Made by a program: the position numbers and the translations under genes
Shown here: one piece after another, positions 1 to 7,879 of the stretch
Layout of the letters: each line of letters starts with the position of its first letter
Position numbering within the stretch: the first letter of the stretch is position 1
Assembly (NCBI GenBank): GCA_963764685.1
Contig: CAVXTT010000021.1
Coordinates: forward strand, 310,001-374,000
DNA: 64,000 nt
Direction of reading: 5' to 3'
Origin: CAVXTT01 sp963764685
GTDB lineage: Bacteria > Bacteroidota > Ignavibacteria > Ignavibacteriales > Ignavibacteriaceae
The notes under the pieces: generated by a model
What the model saw: the letters and a program-made list of their open reading frames with translations, nothing else
What the model was told of the DNA's origin: nothing
Databases searched by the model: none

Positions 1-2
1 AG

Positions 3-1541
3 GATGTTGAGCTCTCAAACAGGCTTGGCTGGCTTAAGCTTCCTGAAGAAATGAAAGATGAGGTTAACTCGCTTACGGATTTTGCTGATGAGGTTAAAAA
101 GAAATTCGATACAGTATTTGTTCTCGGTATGGGGGGAAGCAGTCTTGCCCCGGAAGTCTTCTTTAAGGTTTTCGGTAAAAAGACCGGTTACCCTGAGCTG
201 GTTGTTGTAGACAGTACTCATCCTGATACAATACAGGAAATATTTAATAAGTATAACATTCAAAAGAGCTTATTCATTGCAGCAAGTAAATCCGGCAGTA
301 CGACCGAGACGATGTCATTCTATCATATTTTTTATGATGCAGTCTCGAAAGGAAAGAAGAATGCCGGGGATAATTTCGTTGCAATAACAGATGCCGGCAG
401 TTCTCTTGAAAAATTAGCCAGGGAAAAGAAATTCTTAAAAATATTTACAACCCCCGGAGAGGTAGGCGGAAGGTATTCAGCTTTTACTTATTTCGGTCTT
501 GTACCTGCAGCATTAATAGGAGTTGATACCGGGCTGCTGTTAAAGAAAGCCGGAGAGATGATGTATAAATGCGGGGAGCTGAATAAATTCAGCAATAATC
601 CGGGCATACTTACGGGTGCTGTAATTGGTGAACTTGCAAAAGGGGGAATAGATAAGCTGACTTTCTTAACCTCTCCTGCTTTGTGCGGCTTCCCCGTATG
701 GGTTGAACAGCTTATTGCTGAAAGCACCGGTAAAGAAGGCAAGGGAATACTCCCCGTTGCAGATGAACTTCCCGGCGCACCTGAAGCTTATGAAAAAGAC
801 AGGGCTTTCGTGTATCTTAAACTCAGGAATGATAAATTTGAATATGATTCATTCATAGAGCAGCTGATTGCATCCGGATACCCGGTTATGATCATTGAAT
901 TAAATGAGCTTTATGACCTGGCAAAGGAATTCTACAGATGGGAGATTGCTACTGCCGCAGCTGGTGCTGTCCTTGGTATAAATCCCTTCGACCAGCCTAA
1001 TGTACAGCTTGCAAAAACACTTGCCGGCAAGGCGATGAAATCGTTCTCGGAGACAGGTAAACTTCCGGCTGCTAAAATTCTTTTTGATGAGGATGGATTT
1101 TCTGTAACAGGAGATATGCACTCAAGGGATATCAAATCCCTACTGCAGGAGTTCTTTTCAAATGGAGACCAGCAGAGTTATGCTGCAATTATGGCTTTTA
1201 TTCCTTATACTAAAGGAACAGAACAGGCTCTGCAGAAATTAAGAGCTGCAATCAGAGATAAATACAAATTTGCCGTTACCTGCGGATACGGACCAAGATT
1301 TCTGCATTCAACAGGACAGCTGCACAAAGGAGATGCAGGTAAAGGACTTTTTATTCAGATCACTTCAGAAATTAAAAATGATCTTGCAGTACCTGAGACA
1401 AATTATACTTTAGGTACATTGATAACAGCACAGGCTCAGGGGGATTACGAAGCGTTATCAAATAACGGAAGGAAAGTGATAAGATTGAACTTACACAGCA
1501 GTATTGAGGAGCAGCTGAATAAATTAGTATCTCTTATTTGA
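3..1541 (+). CDS. pgi: Bifunctional transaldolase/phosphoglucose isomerase, C-terminal isomerase part (5' truncated)
   Basis: The reading frame is open to the left edge of the window, so only the last 512 residues are present. They form the phosphoglucose isomerase half of the transaldolase-isomerase fusion family, which interconverts glucose 6-phosphate and fructose 6-phosphate in the cytoplasm. Visible isomerase motifs are LGMGGSSLAPEV (sugar-phosphate loop), SKSGSTTET (SIS phosphate-binding serines), GGRYSAFTYFGLVPAAL, and HSTGQLHKGDAGKG near the C-terminus with the probable catalytic His/Lys. The text before the first internal ATG (RLGWLKLPEEM) matches the linker that follows the transaldolase domain in fusion proteins, so the transaldolase domain is inferred to lie just outside the window. 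The protein stops 44 bases before the next gene, which has no obvious functional link. Confidence 0.88.
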   Translation, partial: DVELSNRLGWLKLPEEMKDEVNSLTDFADEVKKKFDTVFVLGMGGSSLAPEVFFKVFGKKTGYPELVVVDSTHPDTIQEIFNKYNIQKSLFIAASKSGSTTETMSFYHIFYDAVSKGKKNAGDNFVAITDAGSSLEKLAREKKFLKIFTTPGEVGGRYSAFTYFGLVPAALIGVDTGLLLKKAGEMMYKCGELNKFSNNPGILTGAVIGELAKGGIDKLTFLTSPALCGFPVWVEQLIAESTGKEGKGILPVADELPGAPEAYEKDRAFVYLKLRNDKFEYDSFIEQLIASGYPVMIIELNELYDLAKEFYRWEIATAAAGAVLGINPFDQPNVQLAKTLAGKAMKSFSETGKLPAAKILFDEDGFSVTGDMHSRDIKSLLQEFFSNGDQQSYAAIMAFIPYTKGTEQALQKLRAAIRDKYKFAVTCGYGPRFLHSTGQLHKGDAGKGLFIQITSEIKNDLAVPETNYTLGTLITAQAQGDYEALSNNGRKVIRLNLHSSIEEQLNKLVSLI

Positions 1542-1585
1542 GATTAAAGTTTTGCACTGAACGATGATTTAATACTTAGGATTTG

Positions 1586-2539
1586 ATGAATATTAACAGA
1601 AGAAATTTCGTAAAGCTGCTTTCCGGTATCACTGCCGGCATAACTTTATTCCCGTATCAGAAACTTCGGGCTTCAACTGAAGATAAAGTGATCCGGTCTG
1701 CTAATTCCGCTCCCCAGCCTGCCCTCTGGAAAGACACAGAAATAAACATTGCCTGGATAGGTCACTCGACAATCCTGATGAACTTGTACGGTACAATAAT
1801 ATTAACAGATGCAGTATTGTCCGACCAGATTGGTATACGTTTTTTAGGAATTACTATAGGTCCGGGCAGGATTACTGCTCCTGCTTTAACCATCGAACAG
1901 ATACCCAAACCGGATATTATGCTCTTATCTCACGCTCATATGGACCATATGGATTATGAGACACTGAAGCAGATATCCGGGAAATATAAAAATGAGATCG
2001 ACTGCATTACCGCATATAATACATCCGATGTTATTTCCGACCTTCCCTGGAAATCGCTCGTCGAAATTGACTGGGGAGAGAAATATGAAGTGCACGATAC
2101 TTCATTCCGTGCGGTGCAGGTTAAACATTTCGGGTGGAGATTTCCCTGGGAGAAGGACAGATCAAGAGGCTATATGAAGGACGGCAGATCCTACAACGCT
2201 TACCTTATTTCTAAACAGAATAAAAAAATACTCTTCGGCGGGGATACAGCCTATTCAGAACTTTTCCGTTCACTTAAGGATGAAAATATCGATGTGGCAA
2301 TTATGCCTGTAGGTGCATATAATCCCTGGCGCTCAAACCACTGCACTCCCGAAGAAGCATTAATAATGTCATCACAGCATATGAATGTTAAATATTTTAT
2401 TCCGGTACATTGTAAAACATTTAAAGTAAGCAGTGAGCCTCTGGATGAACCATTAGAGTGGCTGAACAGGTCAGTTAAGAATTATGAAATAGAACTGGGA
2501 TTAAAAGATATTGGTGAAACTTTTACTATGGAGGCATAA
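1586..2539 (+). CDS. Tat-exported metallo-beta-lactamase-fold hydrolase (UlaG/NAPE-PLD-like)
   Basis: The first residues, NRRNFVKLLSGITAG, form a twin-arginine signal: an RR pair followed by F-V-K and a hydrophobic stretch. The protein is therefore probably exported folded to the periplasm. The mature part has the metallo-beta-lactamase zinc signature SHAHMDHMD near residues 116-124, an upstream GHSTILM strand typical of UlaG-like members, a later metal-ligand segment GGDTAYSE and a terminal PVHCKTF histidine. A TTG lies directly before the ATG, but the ATG at 1586 is preferred. The stop codon overlaps the next ATG by one base and a GGAGG lies just upstream of that ATG, so the two genes are probably translationally coupled. 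The substrate is unknown; members of this fold cleave phosphodiesters, lactones or lipids. Confidence 0.82.
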   Translation: MNINRRNFVKLLSGITAGITLFPYQKLRASTEDKVIRSANSAPQPALWKDTEINIAWIGHSTILMNLYGTIILTDAVLSDQIGIRFLGITIGPGRITAPALTIEQIPKPDIMLLSHAHMDHMDYETLKQISGKYKNEIDCITAYNTSDVISDLPWKSLVEIDWGEKYEVHDTSFRAVQVKHFGWRFPWEKDRSRGYMKDGRSYNAYLISKQNKKILFGGDTAYSELFRSLKDENIDVAIMPVGAYNPWRSNHCTPEEALIMSSQHMNVKYFIPVHCKTFKVSSEPLDEPLEWLNRSVKNYEIELGLKDIGETFTMEA

Positions 2540-3081
2540 TGTTAAACTCTGAGCTGATTGACAGTGTCCTTAAAGATGCAGCTGGAATTCCTCCCATTGC
2601 TGACAAATTCAAAACTATCTCAAAAGATACTTTGAACTATAAGCCGTCGGGAGGGTGGAGCGCTGCAGAATGTTTCGAACACCTGGTGCTGATAGATAAA
2701 AAATACATCCCGATCTTTACTGATATTTCAGGATCTTATTCAGAAACAGAGGATAAAGAATTCAAAAATTCTTTTTTGGGGAAAACTATTATTAAATCTG
2801 TTCACCCTGATAATCCTAAGAAAGTAAAAACGAGACAACCTTTTTATCCTGTCAGCTCTATTATGGATCAGGGAATCGTTAACGAATTTCTGCAGCTGAA
2901 TTCAGAGATAGTAAAATTTATAAAGAGATTCAGAAACTACGATCTTAAAAAAATAAATATCACCTCTCCTCTCAGCTCATTTGTAAAATATAACCTGGGA
3001 GATGCCTGCAGGATCATAATCTATCACGATCTTCGTCATCTTAAGCAGGCTCAGAGAGCCGCAGACGCATATCCCGGATGA
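2539..3081 (+). CDS. DinB family protein
   Basis: This 180-residue protein has the DinB/YfiT-like four-helix-bundle pattern. There is an N-terminal helix, then GGWSAAECFEHL, which carries the first metal-ligand histidine, and a C-terminal YHDLRHLKQAQRA helix with an HxxxH pair. Family members bind a divalent metal through three histidines and many act as thiol (bacillithiol or mycothiol) transferases, but the substrate here cannot be inferred. It starts at the overlapping TAATG junction with the hydrolase gene, behind a good GGAGG site. It ends four bases into the following cobalamin adenosyltransferase reading frame. The three genes thus look like one transcription unit. Confidence 0.8.
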   Translation: MLNSELIDSVLKDAAGIPPIADKFKTISKDTLNYKPSGGWSAAECFEHLVLIDKKYIPIFTDISGSYSETEDKEFKNSFLGKTIIKSVHPDNPKKVKTRQPFYPVSSIMDQGIVNEFLQLNSEIVKFIKRFRNYDLKKINITSPLSSFVKYNLGDACRIIIYHDLRHLKQAQRAADAYPG

Positions 3082-3609
3082 AATTAGATAAGGGACTAGT
3101 ACAGGTATATACCGGTAACGGCAAAGGGAAAACAACCGCCGCAATAGGACAGGCAGTAAGAGCAGCCGGTATGGGCTTGAAAACACTCATCATCCAGTTT
3201 ATGAAGGAATATCCATACAACGAGTTAAAGAGTCTGAAACTCCTCAGCGAATGGATTACAATAGAGCAGCATTGCGGCGATGATTTTGTCTATAAAAAGG
3301 AATTCCCTCCGAGGAGGAAATAAATAAAGCAAGGAATGCTCTTAATTCTGCGAAGGAAAAAATGTTGAGGGGTGAGTATGATATTATTATTCTTGATGAA
3401 GCAATAGTATCCATTTATTTCAAACTACTTACAATCAAGGAGAGCTGCTGAACTTTATTGAAAGTAAACCGGATAATGTTGAGCTTATATTAACCGGCAG
3501 ATACTGTCCTCCCGAAATAATTGAGAAGGCTGATCTTGTCACGGAAATGCTCGAAGTAAAGCATTATTATTCGAAGGGGATTCTGTCAAGGAAGGGAATA
3601 GAGTCCTAA
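3078..3609 (+). pseudogene. cobO: Cob(I)alamin adenosyltransferase (CobO/BtuR type), two frameshifts
   Basis: The opening frame encodes VQVYTGNGKGKTTAAIGQA, the Walker A P-loop of CobO/BtuR corrinoid adenosyltransferases, but stops at 3323. The homology continues in a second frame (INKARNALNSAKEKMLRGEY, then IIILDEA, the Walker B-like strand). After about 3438 it continues in a third frame (ELLNFIESKPDNVELILTGR, then CPPEIIEKADLVTEM and YYSKGILSRKGIES) to a stop at 3607-3609. Together the pieces cover a normal-length enzyme of about 175 residues that makes adenosylcobalamin from ATP and cob(I)alamin. Each shift is explained by one missing base, near 3312 and near 3438. The rest of the sequence is well conserved, so either recent inactivation or sequencing error is possible. 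It overlaps the DinB gene by four bases. Confidence 0.85.
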
Positions 3610-3991
3610 AATCGTTAAGGAGTGCAGGACAAGCAGCATCTCAGGCATTGGGGAGATCTTTTGCTAATAAATGCCAATACATTCGCTTCAAACCTATTTC
3701 AACTACGCCCTACCTGCGGGAAAACGTCCTTAAAATGGGAGTAGTAGCGTAGTTGTATTGTGCTTATGTCGGAGTTGAAGGCTTTTACCAGCTAAATAAC
3801 AGGCCAATTGTACAGATAAATTTTTTTATGAAGAACAAATCATTTTCCCTTTTTTGAGGGAATCTTTATTTGCTCATTTCATCATTTATGAAAGATATGT
3901 CATCAATCTGCGTATTCTGCCGTTTGAACCATTAATATTGATTCCCACATAAATATAACCTAATTTTTCGCTTAAGAATGGAAGAGTAGTT
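3610..3991. repeat. Intergenic gap with a dispersed repeat copy (about 3666-3825)
   Basis: No convincing gene is seen in this 380-base gap. At 3667-3687 it carries ATAAATGCCAATACATTCGC, which recurs with one mismatch at 34503-34523. Both copies are followed, roughly 130-150 bases later, by related GAAGGC-TTTA and GGCCAATT blocks. This copy contains a perfect 9-base inverted repeat, CAACTACGC at 3700-3708 and GCGTAGTTG at 3747-3755. The middle sections are diverged, so the outer limits are approximate. Confidence 0.5.
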
Positions 3992-4291
3992 TTGAAATAT
4001 CCTGTCAGATTTCCATTAGAAGCGATCATATGGATTACCGGTTTAATTCTCCTTCCTGTTATATACAGTACGGGGACTACAATTTCATTTTGTCCATTCC
4101 ACAATCTCGGAATATCTTTTTGCCCCGGATGCGGTCTCGGCAGGTCTATTGTTTATTTATTCCGGCTGGATATACATAATTCATTTGCAGCACACCCTTT
4201 AGGAATTCCCGCTGTGCTGATAATTCTTCACAGAATATACACTTTACTTTTTTTCTCTCACCCTTTTACAGAAAGGAACTCAAATGGCTAA
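3992..4291 (+). CDS. DUF2752 family membrane protein
   Basis: This 99-residue protein has the DUF2752 signature CPFHNLGISFCPGCGLGRS followed by a second hydrophobic segment with a conserved HPLG motif (AAHPLGIPAVLIILH). It has two or three predicted membrane helices and a cysteine-rich loop (CPxCG). The function of the family is unknown. The frame has no ATG after the upstream stop, so TTG at 3992 is the most plausible start. Its 3' end overlaps the start of the TM2-domain gene by eight bases. This gene pair is often found together in Bacteroidota, which supports a shared membrane role. Confidence 0.72.
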   Translation: MKYPVRFPLEAIIWITGLILLPVIYSTGTTISFCPFHNLGISFCPGCGLGRSIVYLFRLDIHNSFAAHPLGIPAVLIILHRIYTLLFFSHPFTERNSNG

Positions 4292-4640
4292 CATTTATCA
4301 ACTTCTGCCTAATCTCGACGGGGAGGAAATGGCATACGTTCAGGGTATAATTAAAGAAATGTCCGATAACCAGGCTCAGCAGTTTGCAATGCTTTATAAT
4401 TCAAGAAGAAAAGACCCTCAGCTGATTATGCTCACCACACTGCTCGGTTTTGTTGTACTTGCAGGTGTGCAGAGATTTATTCTCGGGCAGATTGGTATGG
4501 GTCTCTTATATTTATTTACCGGCGGTCTATGCCTTATAGGAACTATTGTAGATCTTGTGAACCATAAAAAACTTGCTTTTGATTACAATTTCAGGGTAGC
4601 CCAGCAGGTAGCCATTATAGTAAAAGGATCTGCATCTTAA
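4284..4640 (+). CDS. TM2 domain-containing membrane protein
   Basis: The 118-residue protein begins with a soluble stretch of about 50 residues (MANIYQLLPNLDGEEMAYVQ). It continues with two membrane helices separated by a short turn: LTTLLGFVVLAGVQRFILG, then the TM2-type GxGLLYLFTGGLCLIGTIVDL. This is the classic TM2 helical hairpin of unknown biochemical role. The start ATG lies inside the DUF2752 gene, indicating translational coupling. A tail of charged residues follows the hairpin. Confident as to family, not as to function. Confidence 0.8.
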   Translation: MANIYQLLPNLDGEEMAYVQGIIKEMSDNQAQQFAMLYNSRRKDPQLIMLTTLLGFVVLAGVQRFILGQIGMGLLYLFTGGLCLIGTIVDLVNHKKLAFDYNFRVAQQVAIIVKGSAS

Positions 4641-4693
4641 AGTATTGAACCAAATTTACTATTTTACTGTTTGGATAGTAAAAAGGTCACCAG

Positions 4694-5335
4694 ATGATTA
4701 AAGAATCCTATTATCTTGATTACTTCAACAATCTGCTCGAGGGAAATAAAGCAGGCTGTACGCTGGTAATACAACAGCTTGCCTCAGAAAAAGCCGGTAT
4801 AATAGATATCTATGTCGATCTCTTTCAGCGCTCTCTCTATCAGATAGGAAAGATGTGGGATAAGGGTAAAATTACGGTAGCTGAAGAACATAACGCTTCC
4901 CAGCTGACAGAATCACTTATGAACTCATACTTCAACAGTGTTAAACCTTCACGACCAAATAACAAAACAGTAATCATCTCCTGCATCAACAAGGAATTTC
5001 ACGAGATAGGGGCTAGAATGGCAGCCCATATCTTTGAATCAAGCGGATGGAATACCTTTTTCCTTGGAGCTTCAGTGCCCCCAAAGGAACTGGTGAAATT
5101 CATCAAGGCAAAGCAGCCCGATATAGTCGGTTTATCCTTTAATTTTTATTTAAACTTCCTGAAGCTTGTAGAGGTAATAGACCATATCAGAAAATTTTTC
5201 CCCCGGCAGAAAATAATCATCGGAGGTCAGGGGATAAAGTCTTTCAAAGAAAAATTAAGCACAGACTACCCCGATGTTGAAACTTTCGAATCCATTGCCG
5301 ATCTGAACGATTATATTAAAAATTATAACGGCTGA
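4694..5335 (+). CDS. Cobalamin (B12)-binding domain protein, methionine-synthase-like fold
   Basis: Residues 1-85 form a helical cap with the pattern seen in MtaC/MetH B12-binding modules (DLFQRSLYQIGKMWDKGKIT, then EEHNASQLTESLM). From about residue 93 a Rossmann-like B12 domain follows. The cobalt-ligand region reads EFHEIG near residue 103, where the usual motif is DxHxxG; the aspartate is replaced by glutamate but the histidine and glycine remain. The later VGLSFN and IIGGQG segments match the SxL and GG motifs that hold the nucleotide tail. At 213 residues without other domains it may be a light- or redox-sensing regulator partner or a corrinoid carrier. No methyltransferase gene is adjacent. 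A broken cobalamin adenosyltransferase lies 1 kb upstream. Confidence 0.82.
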   Translation: MIKESYYLDYFNNLLEGNKAGCTLVIQQLASEKAGIIDIYVDLFQRSLYQIGKMWDKGKITVAEEHNASQLTESLMNSYFNSVKPSRPNNKTVIISCINKEFHEIGARMAAHIFESSGWNTFFLGASVPPKELVKFIKAKQPDIVGLSFNFYLNFLKLVEVIDHIRKFFPRQKIIIGGQGIKSFKEKLSTDYPDVETFESIADLNDYIKNYNG

Positions 5336-5353
5336 CCGTTACGGTCTGCCGTT
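5327..5353 (+). terminator. Hairpin at the end of the B12-binding protein gene
   Basis: AACGGC-T-GACCG, loop TTA, CGGTC-T-GCCGTT forms a long, nearly perfect stem overlapping the stop codon of the B12-binding protein gene. The following GTTAATTAAG is only weakly T-rich, so this may stop transcription inefficiently or protect the 3' end. Confidence 0.5.
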
Positions 5354-5478
5354 GTTAATTAAGTAGCAGTAAAATCTCCGCCGTTTGAGTGGACAATCTG
5401 ACTTGTAATATAGAGGTTATGGGCAAGTAAGAGAGATATAATGTCTTACCATTTGACTTCTGCTCCAGGCATTGCGGG

Positions 5479-6360
5479 TTATCCGAAATACCTGTTCCTT
5501 CTGTTTTCTGACCGGCGGCACTCATCGGAGCAGCAGTAATCATTTTCAACTTTGCATTTGTGGCAGCTTACAATGATCTTATCGCAGTCGAGATTATGAC
5601 AGTTAATATAATATGATGTCTTTTCTCCACAGAAATAACATTCAGCAATCTGTTTTAACTCCGGGATGGTATTCGGTTCTACAACACGTCTCTCATCAAA
5701 TACAAATATTCCACCTTCCCAGTAAGTGTCAGGATATTTTTTAGTAAAATTTACTATTCCCCCTTCAAGCTGATATACATCCTTGAATCCTTTTTCAACC
5801 AGATATGCAGATGCCTTTTCACATCTTACACCGCCGGTACAATAAGTAACAATAGTCTTGTCTTTAAGGCTTCCAAGAGCATCGACTGATTCTTTCCATT
5901 CACGGAAATTCTTCATCGGGGGAGTAACTGCATTCCGGAACCTTCCTATCTTACTTTCATACCAGTTCCTTGCATCTATAATTACAAATTCCTTCCCTGT
6001 TTCATAAAATTCAAGAAGCGACTCAGGTGTAAGTCTTTTACCCCCATTCGATGGATTTATATTAAGATCGGAATTAACAATTTCCTGCTTTACCCTAACG
6101 TGCATTTTATAGAAAGCATGACCATCAGACTCATCCTCCTTGAACCAGATATCCCTGAAGGGGGCGTAGGAAGTTAAATGTTCCTTATATTTAACAATAT
6201 CGCTGACTCGTGCTGATACTGTCCCGTTTATTCCTTCCTCCGCAATAAACACTCTTCCCCTGATATTATTGCTTGTGCAGAATTCAAGATGCTCCTGCAT
6301 AAACTGCTCAGGATTTTCAACATAAACGTATTTATAGAACAGAAGTACTCTGTAATTCAT
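5479..6360 (-). CDS. trhO: tRNA uridine(34) hydroxylase, rhodanese-related TrhO/YceA
   Basis: TrhO hydroxylates uridine 34 of certain tRNAs to 5-hydroxyuridine, using oxygen. This 293-residue protein has the family's N-terminal ferredoxin-like region ending in RVFIAEEGINGTVS. A rhodanese domain follows with the catalytic-loop cysteine in TYCTGGVRCEKAS. The C-terminal zinc-type cysteine cluster reads CYFCGEK, CHNLDC, CHKC and CCSDEC. Length and order match the family. It is transcribed leftward, opposite to the membrane protein gene at 6520, with a 159-base divergent spacer. No partner gene is evident. Confidence 0.93.
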   Translation of the reverse strand: MNYRVLLFYKYVYVENPEQFMQEHLEFCTSNNIRGRVFIAEEGINGTVSARVSDIVKYKEHLTSYAPFRDIWFKEDESDGHAFYKMHVRVKQEIVNSDLNINPSNGGKRLTPESLLEFYETGKEFVIIDARNWYESKIGRFRNAVTPPMKNFREWKESVDALGSLKDKTIVTYCTGGVRCEKASAYLVEKGFKDVYQLEGGIVNFTKKYPDTYWEGGIFVFDERRVVEPNTIPELKQIAECYFCGEKTSYYINCHNLDCDKIIVSCHKCKVENDYCCSDECRRSENRRNRYFG

Positions 6361-6519
6361 TATTTTTGATTCTTCCGGGTTAAATAATTAGGAATACTTC
6401 AATATATAAAACATCCCTGATATTTACAGCCGGGAACTTCATCTCCTCTTGGTAATTTACTCCGGAAATCAATATTTTAACTTATCAGGAACTAAAAAGT
6501 AATAAGGACCACAGCCCGG

Positions 6520-7032
6520 TTGGATCAGCTCGAATACAAGGAATATTCAAAGTGGGATGACCTCAAAAAATGGATACCTTCGGTAATTATACTCCCTATT
6601 GCACTCTATTTTGTGTGGCACAGGGGGATCTATTCCTTTATCGATAATATAGACCTGGTAATTCACGAAGCAGGACACCTTTTCTTTTTCTTCTTCGGCA
6701 GGTTCATCTATACAATGGGGGGATCATTAATGCAGATCATCATCCCCTCTCTGCTTGCGTGGTACTTCTTCAGGAACGAATATAAGACAGGTGTACAATT
6801 TAGTTTCCTGTGGCTTGGTCAAAATTTAATTAACATCAGTGTTTATGCTGCAGATGCACGTGCTCAAAAACTTCCTCTGCTTGGGGGTAAAAGTGTTTAT
6901 CACGACTGGCATTATATGCTGGGGGAATTAGGAATTCTGAACCTTGATACTGAGGTAGGGTACTTTTTCTATGTTTCAGCAATATTGGTATTCATAGTTA
7001 CTCTTTTAATACCTCTTATTATTCAGGATTAA
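6520..7032 (+). CDS. Polytopic membrane protein with an HExxH motif, function unknown
   Basis: This 170-residue protein has an N-terminal charged segment and about four membrane helices (PSVIILPIALYFVW, FFFFFGRFIYTM, SLMQIIIPSLLAWYFF, FYVSAILVFIVTLLIPLII). Before the second helix lies DLVIHEAGHLFF, an HEAGH motif like the zinc site of M50-type intramembrane peptidases. A second candidate ligand segment (YHDWHYML) occurs in the C-terminal half. It is shorter than a standard site-2 protease and lacks a recognisable NxxPxxxxDG motif, so peptidase activity is only a possibility. No ATG exists after the upstream stop; TTG at 6520, behind an AAGGA, is the likely start. Confidence 0.65.
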   Translation: MDQLEYKEYSKWDDLKKWIPSVIILPIALYFVWHRGIYSFIDNIDLVIHEAGHLFFFFFGRFIYTMGGSLMQIIIPSLLAWYFFRNEYKTGVQFSFLWLGQNLINISVYAADARAQKLPLLGGKSVYHDWHYMLGELGILNLDTEVGYFFYVSAILVFIVTLLIPLIIQD

Positions 7033-7073
7033 CCTTTAATTTTATCCCTGATTTCTTTCACATTTTATTTTAT

Positions 7074-7868
7074 ATGAAATTATCTTATCTAATTCTTATT
7101 CTGACCCCGATCCTTGTTTTACACGCACAGGAAGGGGAGGTAAAAACATTTTATCCCGGGGGAGCAGTTGAATCAGTTATAAATTATACAAATAATGTAC
7201 GCGAAGGGGAAGCTAAATTTTATTATGAGAATGGTAAAATTAAAGAAGAACGCATTTATTTGAATGGAAAAATAGAAGGTCCCGTTAAAACCTATTACGA
7301 GAACGGCAACCTGAAGGAATTTATAAATATTGAGAATGGAAAGAGAGAAGGACCCACAACTATTTTTAATGAAGAGGGGGTAATTGTCTCCGATCTTGAA
7401 TTTCACGAAGGGATAAGAATTGTACCAGAGCCTTTCGAGAAAAAAAACCCTCCTCCTGTTGATACGGTAAAGGAGGTTGAATCTGTAAAAATATCTGAGA
7501 ACCTGTTGGTCCCTCCAATTATTGAAGAAAAGGCTGAGGGTGAACCTGATTATTATACTGCAGCCGAAGTAATGCCGCAGCCTGCCGGGGGTGTGAGTTC
7601 TATTTATAAACGACTGGTGTATCCACGGGAAGCAAAGACCAATAAGATTGAAGGAACTGTTAAAATCCTCCTGTATATAAATGAATTTGGAGATGTGGTA
7701 CTTACCGAAATTCTTGAGGGAATCGGATATGGGTGTGATGAGTCAGCAAGGACGGTATTATATTATACCAAATTTACTCCAGGACTTATGAGAGGCAAAC
7801 CGGTAAGGACAAAATTAGTGGTACCTGTAGAGTTTAAACTGCCACCCGAAATACAGGATGAGGATTAA
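7074..7868 (+). CDS. MORN-repeat and TonB C-terminal domain protein
   Basis: A signal peptide (MKLSYLILILTPILVLHAQ) is followed by about four MORN_2-type repeats of roughly 22 residues, for example GEAKFYYENGKIKEERIYLN and GPVKTYYENGNLKEF. A proline- and acid-rich linker follows. The C-terminal TonB domain starts at AGGVSSIYKRLVYPREA and contains the EGTVKILLYINEFGDV strand typical of energy-transducing TonB proteins. The protein lacks an N-terminal membrane anchor like that of classic TonB, so it is probably a periplasmic or outer-membrane-associated protein rather than the ExbBD partner. MORN_2 repeats of this kind occur in YwqK-like proteins. It ends 12 bases from the convergent pdxB gene. 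Confidence 0.78.
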   Translation: MKLSYLILILTPILVLHAQEGEVKTFYPGGAVESVINYTNNVREGEAKFYYENGKIKEERIYLNGKIEGPVKTYYENGNLKEFINIENGKREGPTTIFNEEGVIVSDLEFHEGIRIVPEPFEKKNPPPVDTVKEVESVKISENLLVPPIIEEKAEGEPDYYTAAEVMPQPAGGVSSIYKRLVYPREAKTNKIEGTVKILLYINEFGDVVLTEILEGIGYGCDESARTVLYYTKFTPGLMRGKPVRTKLVVPVEFKLPPEIQDED

Positions 7869-7879
7869 CTAAGAATAGA

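Noticed and set aside
3886..4104. Minus-strand frame with an orderly C-terminal sequence (LGYIYVGININGSNGR)
   Set aside because: Its first half is the antisense of the well-supported DUF2752 gene, and no family resemblance was seen.
4641..4693. Cobalamin riboswitch ahead of the B12-binding protein gene
   Set aside because: The gap is only about 50 bases, too short for a B12 aptamer, and has no B12-box sequence. The leader of the TonB receptor operon likewise shows no such box.
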